Origin: an uncultured Candidatus Melainabacteria bacterium
GTDB taxonomy: Bacteria > Cyanobacteriota > Vampirovibrionia > Gastranaerophilales > Gastranaerophilaceae
NCBI GenBank assembly: GCA_934667125.1
Contig: CAKULF010000003.1
Coordinates: 124,001-188,000 of the forward strand
Length of the DNA stretch: 64,000 nt
Direction of reading: 5' to 3'
Below, in pieces: positions 58,183-64,000 of the stretch (position 1 is the first letter of the stretch; each line of letters begins with the position of its first letter). Under the pieces are notes generated by a model that saw nothing but the letters and a program-made list of their open reading frames with translations, did no database searches and had not been told where the DNA came from. Made by a program: the position numbers and the translations under genes.

Positions 58183-59319
58183 TCATCTTAACGGTAGCAC
58201 AAAAGTGAACATTGTGCCAAAATTTTCCTTAGAATATATCCAAATGTCGCCTTTGAAATCTGTGATATATCTTTTCATCAGGTTAATTGAAGCTTTAAGA
58301 CCAATTGGGCGCTTTGTGTTTGTTTTTGAATATGTGTCAAAAATTGTTTCAAGTTCTTCTTTATTGAAAACCAAATCGGTTATTTTTGCTTCAAAAAGCA
58401 CATATTTTTCGCAATCCAGCGAATCATTCGCTTCAAAATCTCTTGTTTTTAGAAAATCAACGGGCGGATGACCAATGTTTAAGAAGCATTTGCCCAGATT
58501 TGAAAATCTTAAAAAGATATCCATAATACATCTTAAAATGTATTCAACAATTTCAGAATCTAAAAAACAATCTCTTTGCGAAAGCGTGCTATAGTCAAGA
58601 TTGAAGATGATTTTTTTGTCTTGAAAATCTTTTTGATAAATTCTTTCAATTGATTTAATTAATGAAACCAAATCGAAAGCTTTGTTTTTGTATTCAATTT
58701 TTTGAGATTCAACTTTGAATAGAGTGAATAGTTTTTCTAAATCATAGCTTAAATCTTTTGAGTTTGTGTTAATTATTTGAAGATATTTTCTTTGTTTGTC
58801 GGATAATGCTCCTCCAATTCCATCTAATAGCGCCCTTGAAAAGCCGCTTATAGAAACAAGAGAGGATAAAATTGAGCCGGATGAACTTAATAAAAAGTCG
58901 TTTTTCCCGTCAATTATTTTTTTTGCTACTTCATATTTTTCATTAATTATTTTTTGTTCTTTTTGAACGGATGTAAAGTTTCTGATTGAAACATAAATTC
59001 TTTCATTTTCAACATCACACGACGCACTCATTTGAAACTCAAGCGGCGCTTCGTCATCCTTTGTTGGGATGGATTTAACATAGATTGTATCTTGCGTTGA
59101 AATAACTTTGTTTAATTCTAATGTACCGTTTAAAATAAATTTTGAAAAATAATTTCCAACAATGTTGAATTTTTTTTCTTTAAAAATTTTAAGAACTTTT
59201 TCGTTAACGTCAAGAATTTTACCGTCTTTGGCTAAGACGAAAATCGCATCTGGCAACACATTGAAAATATTTTCGTTTTTTTGATTTTTCGGACTTTTAA
59301 TTTTGTCTAAAAATTTCAT
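58183..59319 (-). CDS. PAS-containing degenerate histidine kinase
   Basis: 378 residues. A PAS domain is at about 20-120 (VLPDAIFVLAKDGKILDVNE). It is followed by a kinase-like region FLLSSSGSILSSLVSISGF, where the usual SHELRTPL is replaced: Gly148 stands at the His position and Ser at the Glu. The dimerisation helices persist (LSDKQRKYLQIINTNSKDLS). The ATPase part lacks the N-box Asn (RCIMDIFLRF) and the DxGxG (it reads ITDLVFNKEEL) but keeps the final GTMFTFVLP beta strand. It is probably a non-enzymatic sensor or scaffold. It lies 16 nt upstream of the ABC ATPase, divergent from the STAS-like gene. Confidence 0.75.
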   Translation of the reverse strand: MKFLDKIKSPKNQKNENIFNVLPDAIFVLAKDGKILDVNEKVLKIFKEKKFNIVGNYFSKFILNGTLELNKVISTQDTIYVKSIPTKDDEAPLEFQMSASCDVENERIYVSIRNFTSVQKEQKIINEKYEVAKKIIDGKNDFLLSSSGSILSSLVSISGFSRALLDGIGGALSDKQRKYLQIINTNSKDLSYDLEKLFTLFKVESQKIEYKNKAFDLVSLIKSIERIYQKDFQDKKIIFNLDYSTLSQRDCFLDSEIVEYILRCIMDIFLRFSNLGKCFLNIGHPPVDFLKTRDFEANDSLDCEKYVLFEAKITDLVFNKEELETIFDTYSKTNTKRPIGLKASINLMKRYITDFKGDIWIYSKENFGTMFTFVLPLR

Positions 59320-59424
59320 ATATTTTCTTTTTTCTCTTCCAAGAAGATAATATCATGTTTTTCAAATAAACAAAAGTTGTAGAGATATACTTCTTTGTAA
59401 TAATTAACATTTGCTTTTATAAAA

Positions 59425-59430
59425 TATAAA
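59425..59430 (+). promoter_or_regulatory. Putative leaderless -10 box (TATAAA)
   Basis: TATAAA, ATTAAA, ATG (59437); no Shine-Dalgarno sequence. A 59452 or 59458 ATG start is also possible. Confidence 0.4.
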
Positions 59431-59436
59431 ATTAAA

Positions 59437-59787
59437 ATGGTGAAATCTCGGATGACAATGACTTTTTTTGACGTTAAACAATATAAAAATCATAAAATTT
59501 TTACTATAAATTTTGAAATAATTGATGAAAAAAACTTTAAAAATCTCATCAAAAATTTCAACTGCTCAAAAATTTTAATCAATATGAAAAACGTGAAAAC
59601 TATTAATTCGCCCTTATTTATCGAGTTTTTAAGAAAAGATGTTTTTAAAATGTATAACGTTTCAAACGAGGTCTTGATTTATCTTTCTTTAGTTTTAAAA
59701 AGCGGAAAACTGAACACCTATCTTTATGTTGAGGATTTTTTACAAAACAAAAACGAACTTATCAGAAGAAAATTTTATGTTGCATAA
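59437..59787 (+). CDS. STAS-like small protein
   Basis: 116 residues. KIFTINFEIIDEKNFKNL, then CSKILINMKNVKTINSPLFI, has the beta-alpha pattern of anti-anti-sigma STAS proteins (the D-[S/T]-S-G block). However, the usual phosphoserine region reads INSPLF. The C-terminus (SVLKSGKLNTYLYVEDFL-like) continues with helices. It is divergent from the degenerate kinase. A partner-switching or scaffold role is possible; I am unsure of the family. Confidence 0.55.
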   Translation: MVKSRMTMTFFDVKQYKNHKIFTINFEIIDEKNFKNLIKNFNCSKILINMKNVKTINSPLFIEFLRKDVFKMYNVSNEVLIYLSLVLKSGKLNTYLYVEDFLQNKNELIRRKFYVA

Positions 59788-59824
59788 TTTGCCCAAATGA
59801 TGGAATTTTTGTAAAATTTTAGGT

Positions 59825-61912
59825 ATGTTATTTTTTGCAATATTATTGAATTTATTTTCTTCATATTTTGTCGGCGCAATTTTTAATAATATTGTGATAA
59901 TTTTCATAACTTTTTTTGCCTTGGTTGTTTTAAATCTTGAAATTTTATCTTTGTTTAATGGGATAAAACCCTTCAATATCCTATTATTAGAGCTTTTTTT
60001 CCTGATTATATCTTTTTTATTTTTTAAAAAAGAAAACTATCCAAAAATTACCCTAAATTTTGATTTTAAAAGGCTAAAAAACTCTCTAAAACTTGATAAA
60101 TCCTTATTAATTCTATCTTTTGCTTTTATATTTTTTCTTGCGGTTGAATTATTTTTAGCGACAATTCTTCCTGCTTTTGAGGCGGATAGTCAGACATATC
60201 ACTTTTTTAGAAGCTATATGTTTATAAAACAAAATTCCCTAAATCACTTTGAAACAAACGATATTCGGGCTTTGATTATGCCAATTAATTCAGAAATTTT
60301 TTATTCTTGGATTTTGGCTTTTAAAAAGAATTTCTGTGGTTTTGGACTGGTTAGTTTTTTTTCTTATTTGTTGTTTTTAATTAACGGCTGGCAAATAGCG
60401 GAAAAATTCAAGATTTCATATCGAAAAAGATTGTTTTTCTTGTTTATTTTTTCTTCGTTTGCAAATGTGATTATTCAAATTTCGTCTTTGCAGACGGATT
60501 TATTGGTTGGAAGCTTGTTAATAACATCTTTAAATCTTTTTTTAACAAATAAAAAATCTAAGATTTATTTTTCTTCGCTGGCTTTTGCGCTTGCTCTTGG
60601 AGTCAAGACAACAGCTATAATTGCGCTTTTAGCTATATTTATTTTATATTTTTTAATTGAATTTTTTATAGATAAAAATAAAAAATTGGATAAATTAAAA
60701 TATTTTTCTTTGTGTTTAGCTATAAATTTTTTCGTTTTTTCAAGCTATAACTACATTTTAAATTTTATTCAATTTCATAATTTCTTTTCAAACAATTCTT
60801 CATATTTGGCTCATAGGTTTTGGGGCGGAGTGCAAGGTTATATCGCTAATATTATTCATTTTTCTTTTCAAAGCCTTGATTTTACAGGGTTTAGATGGGG
60901 TGAATACCTGAATAATCCAATAATGACAGCAAAAAGCGCTATATTTAATTTTTTAAATATCAATCCAAAAATAGGGACAAATGTTCCGATTTATAGGGTC
61001 AATACTATTGCAGAGGAACAGATTTGCGGCTTTGGGGTGTTGGGATTTTTGGCGTTTGTTCCTGCTTTGATAAAATCTGTTTTTCTAAAAATAAAATTTA
61101 AGAATAACAAAAAAATCACGTTCTTTTTCTTTTTAACGTTAACGTTTTTAGCTTATTTCTTGCTTTTAGCAAGAAGTGTCGGCTATATGATTTATTCAAT
61201 CAGGTTTTTAATCTCTTTTGTTGCCCTAAGTTCAATAGTTTTAACCCTTTTGTATTCAAAAAAATCGATTTATAAAAAAATAATAGTCGTTTTTTGTCTG
61301 TTTTATTTGCTTTTAATTTCAACGCACATCAGAAAAGCGCCCCTAAACATTGTTTTGGATAAATTCAATCAAAAAAACTATACTTTGACTGATTTTGAAA
61401 AAGATTGTTATTTAGGCAAAATCTATCTAAAAACCCCATATATCAACGAAATTTACTTTACGATTTTAAATAAATATAAAGATAAAAAAAATATTGCTTT
61501 AATAAAATCTACAAAAAGTGTCGTTTTTTATCTTAAAAGCCTTGAATATCAAGGCTATCGGGTTGATTTCTTAAATAGTGCTTTGACTAATTATGATAAG
61601 TTAAAAAAATATGACCTTGTGATTGTTGAAAATTCGTCGCAAGATGATGATGTTTTTAATGTTGAAGATGTTAAAATTAATTACTCAATAAGCAACAATA
61701 GCGTGGTTTTTAAGGATGATAATAACTTAAACTGTTATTATGCTGATATTAAACAAAATGTGACCGATAAAACCAAAAATGCAGTTAAAAGAAACTGTTT
61801 TTCATATAATTATTTATCTAAAGATAAGGATTTAAAGCTTGATTATGTTCAAGAATTTTTTATCAAAGAACTTAATCAAAACAATAAAATCTATTATTTT
61901 GTAAAAAACTAA
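59825..61912 (+). CDS. Large polytopic membrane protein, GT-C glycosyltransferase-like
   Basis: 695 residues. About 11-13 membrane helices from the N-terminus to about residue 500, followed by a soluble tail. An acidic motif in the first outer loop (FEADSQTYHFFRSYMFIKQ) and an ETNDIRALIMPINSEIFY block are typical of the GT-C (GT39/DUF2029-type) membrane glycosyltransferases that use polyprenyl-linked sugars. TAAAAT lies 7 nt before the ATG. It is convergent with the ATP-grasp gene, with a 4 nt overlap at 61909-61912. The tail has no recognised domain. Its acceptor is unknown. Confidence 0.65.
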   Translation: MLFFAILLNLFSSYFVGAIFNNIVIIFITFFALVVLNLEILSLFNGIKPFNILLLELFFLIISFLFFKKENYPKITLNFDFKRLKNSLKLDKSLLILSFAFIFFLAVELFLATILPAFEADSQTYHFFRSYMFIKQNSLNHFETNDIRALIMPINSEIFYSWILAFKKNFCGFGLVSFFSYLLFLINGWQIAEKFKISYRKRLFFLFIFSSFANVIIQISSLQTDLLVGSLLITSLNLFLTNKKSKIYFSSLAFALALGVKTTAIIALLAIFILYFLIEFFIDKNKKLDKLKYFSLCLAINFFVFSSYNYILNFIQFHNFFSNNSSYLAHRFWGGVQGYIANIIHFSFQSLDFTGFRWGEYLNNPIMTAKSAIFNFLNINPKIGTNVPIYRVNTIAEEQICGFGVLGFLAFVPALIKSVFLKIKFKNNKKITFFFFLTLTFLAYFLLLARSVGYMIYSIRFLISFVALSSIVLTLLYSKKSIYKKIIVVFCLFYLLLISTHIRKAPLNIVLDKFNQKNYTLTDFEKDCYLGKIYLKTPYINEIYFTILNKYKDKKNIALIKSTKSVVFYLKSLEYQGYRVDFLNSALTNYDKLKKYDLVIVENSSQDDDVFNVEDVKINYSISNNSVVFKDDNNLNCYYADIKQNVTDKTKNAVKRNCFSYNYLSKDKDLKLDYVQEFFIKELNQNNKIYYFVKN

Positions 61913-63060
61913 ATCGTTTCAATGTATTTTCTAATATTCATAGTTAAAAGATTTTCAATCTCTTCTAAGCTTTTGGTTTTACCGAAAACTATTGCAAACA
62001 CAGGGTTTGTCTTAAAATCAATTTTTCTTATATCAAGCGGATGTGAGATATTATGAAGATATTTCCAATAGTCAACATCCTTAATTTCATCTTTTTTAAT
62101 GTCGTTTGGAATGTCGCCCATTGTGAAATAATAATATGTTCCATCTTTTTTATCCAGAATTTCATCCCAGTTTGGTTTCAATTTTTTAAAATAATATTCG
62201 TAAACATTAATTCCCCAAGCGTAATAAGCTATATCGGTGATACACCAGCCGCAAAAGCGAAGAGGATTGATTTCAATTGGGATAATATCATTTTCAGAAA
62301 CCCTCAATTCTAAATGAAACGGAAAATTTTTATAATTTCCAACTTCTGCGATTTTATTTAACAGCTCTTCAAATTTTCTTAAATATCTTTTCATTATTGG
62401 TTTTGAAGTGTAATAAGCTCTATCTGAAACATCTTTTCCGTTTGAAAACGGATGTTCAAAAATATTTAATATAACCGCTTTTCCATTTTCGTCAAAATAA
62501 GCGTCTAGTGCGTATTCTTCCCCTTTTATCATTTCTTCAATAACAAAAGTTGAAGTATTTACAACGCTTTTTGGAAAAATGCTTTCAAATTTTTTGATAT
62601 CATCTTCTAAATTTAAAAGCGTTTTTTGCCATTCTTCAACGTTATAAATCGGATAAACTCCAAAACTCAAAAATCCAACCGCAGGCTTTAAAATAAGAGG
62701 AAATTTCAAGTCTTTCGGGTTGATATTTTTTAAATTTTCATATTCGCATTCTTTAAAAAAGTAGTTTGGAAATATGTTTTTTAAAGTTCTTCTAAATAAA
62801 GCTTTATCTTTGCTCAATTCAATCATTTTGTTTAAATTACTATCAGCTAAATTTTTGGCTATCCAATTAATTGAATTTTCAGAATTTGTGTAAAACGGCT
62901 CATTGTCGTTATTATAAGCTTTGATTGCTTCAAAAGTTGAAGTTAAATATTCTTCAGGAAGGTAATTTCTTGCAACCTCGTTATCCAAAACTTTAAAATT
63001 ATTTTTCTTAATTGTTTCAATCAAAAAATCCGATACATAAGGTTTTTCAAGAATTATCAT
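61909..63060 (-). CDS. ATP-grasp domain protein
   Basis: 383 residues. PLILKPAVGFLSFGVYPI is the ATP-binding loop; VIEEMIKGEEYALDAYFD and HLELRVSENDIIPIEINP (metal-binding Glu and Asn) complete the ATP-grasp fold. These enzymes form carboxylate-amine bonds, for example in peptide, polyamine or cell-wall tailoring reactions. An N-terminal pre-ATP-grasp domain (1-100) and a C-terminal helical part are present. AGGAG precedes the ATG. The substrate is not known. Confidence 0.8.
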   Translation of the reverse strand: MIILEKPYVSDFLIETIKKNNFKVLDNEVARNYLPEEYLTSTFEAIKAYNNDNEPFYTNSENSINWIAKNLADSNLNKMIELSKDKALFRRTLKNIFPNYFFKECEYENLKNINPKDLKFPLILKPAVGFLSFGVYPIYNVEEWQKTLLNLEDDIKKFESIFPKSVVNTSTFVIEEMIKGEEYALDAYFDENGKAVILNIFEHPFSNGKDVSDRAYYTSKPIMKRYLRKFEELLNKIAEVGNYKNFPFHLELRVSENDIIPIEINPLRFCGWCITDIAYYAWGINVYEYYFKKLKPNWDEILDKKDGTYYYFTMGDIPNDIKKDEIKDVDYWKYLHNISHPLDIRKIDFKTNPVFAIVFGKTKSLEEIENLLTMNIRKYIETI

Positions 63061-63071
63061 ATTTTTCTCCT

Positions 63072-63101
63072 AAAAAAATGGCATATATTTAATATGCCAT
63101 T
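63072..63101 (-). terminator. Rho-independent terminator of the GAF/HD-GYP gene
   Basis: On the minus strand AATGGCATAT / ATATGCCATT form a 10 bp stem with a 5 nt loop, followed by a run of T. The T tract runs into the ribosome site region of the ATP-grasp gene. Confidence 0.8.
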
Positions 63102-63132
63102 AATTTTATCATAAATTTTTTAAAAAAATAAA

Positions 63133-64000
63133 CTAACTTTTTATTTCAACCAAAGCATTAACTACAACAGGGTCCCATTTGTCGCCTGCTTCTTTTTTCA
63201 ATATTTCAAGTGCTTCAGCGTTCGTTAGGGCTTTTCTGTGAACTCTATCTTGCGTTAAAGCGCAATATGCGCCTGCAAGAGCGATAATTCTTGAGCCTAA
63301 CGGAATTGAATTTCCTTTTAAGCCCTCCGGATAGCCTTTTCCGTTAAATCTTTCCTGTTGATAGTTGATATACGGCACAACTTCGGACATAAAGTTGATA
63401 TTCATCAATAAATCAACCCCAACGTTAGGCGATTTCTTTAATTCAGCCCACTCAGCTTCAGACAATTTATCTTTTTTAAATAAATCTTCGCTTAAAGTGA
63501 TTTTTCCGATATTTTGCAACAAGCCGGCATAATATATTAAATCGGTTGTTTTTTCGTTTAAGCCAAGCTTAATGCAAATTTCTTTTGATAAATTAGCGCA
63601 TTGGCTGGAGTGTTCTCGTTTGTATTGACCTTTCAAATCTGAAGCGTAGGCTAATTTTTCAACAAAAGTTTGTTGCTGATCGCCCAAGTCCCCAATAATA
63701 GCCGTTAATTGCGCCCTTAAATTTTGATATTCCATAGTTGAAACATCATCTTTATTTAAAAGTCTTGTAACTGTGTCAATCAGCTTTTGCAAGCCTAGTG
63801 AAGTTACAAACAACCCTGCCATATTTTGAATAAGGTCAGCATACTCAAATTCCAACGGGCGAGAGGTTTTTCGTATTACTTCAATAACGCCGATACATTC
63901 AAAATTGTTTTTCATTGGGAAAAGATTAATCTGAAACTCATCTTTTTCAAAAGTTTTTTCAATTTCGTTTGCCATTGTTTCTGTGATGTAGTCTGCAATT
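63133..64000 (-). CDS. GAF plus degenerate HD-GYP protein, 5' partial
   Basis: The frame is open to the right edge, so the N-terminus lies outside the window; an ATG at 63975 is internal to a GAF domain (FECIGVIEVIRKTSRPLEFE). The C-terminal half is HD-GYP in shape (YYAGLLQNIGKI, then RIIALAGAYCALTQD). The catalytic residues are gone: HD is QN (63511-63516), the HH pair is QQ (63355-63360), HP is SP, and later Asp residues are Gly/Cys/Asn. It therefore cannot be expected to cleave cyclic di-GMP and probably acts as a sensor or binding protein. The frame is intact. Confidence 0.8.
   Translation of the reverse strand, partial: IADYITETMANEIEKTFEKDEFQINLFPMKNNFECIGVIEVIRKTSRPLEFEYADLIQNMAGLFVTSLGLQKLIDTVTRLLNKDDVSTMEYQNLRAQLTAIIGDLGDQQQTFVEKLAYASDLKGQYKREHSSQCANLSKEICIKLGLNEKTTDLIYYAGLLQNIGKITLSEDLFKKDKLSEAEWAELKKSPNVGVDLLMNINFMSEVVPYINYQQERFNGKGYPEGLKGNSIPLGSRIIALAGAYCALTQDRVHRKALTNAEALEILKKEAGDKWDPVVVNALVEIKS

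Overview
The window is strongly AT-rich, gene-dense bacterial DNA. It most likely comes from a non-photosynthetic relative of Cyanobacteria (Melainabacteria/Vampirovibrionia, probably Gastranaerophilales from a gut). Four things point that way: atpD-atpC sit alone as a two-gene unit, as in the cyanobacterial/plastid atp2 operon; a DUF3326 protein typical of Cyanobacteria is present; several lineage-type proteins carry a short FxG motif near the N-terminus (FKG, FTG); and there are no photosynthesis genes. LptF/LptG and AsmA-like proteins indicate a diderm envelope. This assignment is inference from gene content, not from a database search.

Layout. 1-6.8 kb: envelope or unknown proteins, including two tandem paralogous secreted coiled-coil proteins and a large AsmA-like protein. 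6.8-10 kb: an intergenic region with a possible small RNA, then a giant prepilin-like protein with glycine-rich and cysteine-rich modules. 10-15.4 kb: small HTH and zinc-ribbon proteins, pth, a LysM membrane protein and a decayed HisC-HAD fusion. 15.4-18.5 kb: tRNA-Met with a partial copy of its 3' end, a broken ADP-ribosyltransferase-like remnant, an AraJ-like transporter and a HEXXH secreted protein. 18.5-23.2 kb: gyrB, atpD-atpC and tRNA-Lys. 23.2-28.7 kb: a frameshifted remnant, then the polA - small secreted protein - priA chain. 28.8-35.1 kb: a second prepilin with Cys-rich repeats, an XRE regulator, a SNF2 helicase and a duplicated membrane protein. 35.2-41.2 kb: glucokinase, holA, holB, DUF3326, two pilin-related proteins and a superinfection-immunity-type protein. 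41.2-46.4 kb: tsaE-tsaB, a 54-residue ORF, a two-component pair and pgi-speB. 46.4-55.3 kb: an FTG protein, tyrA-lptF/G-cysE, recG with a CHASE2 adenylate cyclase, and a GatD-like amidotransferase. 55.3-64 kb: proS, a sugar ABC ATPase, a degenerate histidine kinase, a STAS-like protein, a GT-C-like membrane protein, an ATP-grasp protein and a degenerate GAF/HD-GYP protein cut by the window edge.

How it fits together. Housekeeping functions cover replication and repair (gyrB, polA, priA, holA, holB, recG), translation (pth, proS, tsaB, tsaE, tRNAs), glycolysis entry (glucokinase, pgi), F1-ATPase, amino-acid metabolism (tyrA, cysE, speB) and envelope building (lptF/G, AsmA-like, gatD-like). The most unusual content is: (1) two prepilin-headed surface proteins whose bodies are eukaryote-like Cys-rich repeats and Gly-rich modules; (2) a third prepilin beside a paralogue with a plain membrane anchor in place of the prepilin peptide; (3) several decayed enzymes or signalling proteins (HisC-HAD, histidine kinase, HD-GYP) whose catalytic residues are gone but whose reading frames are intact; (4) at least ten genes with a -10-like hexamer ending exactly 6 nt before the ATG and no Shine-Dalgarno sequence, suggesting leaderless transcription.
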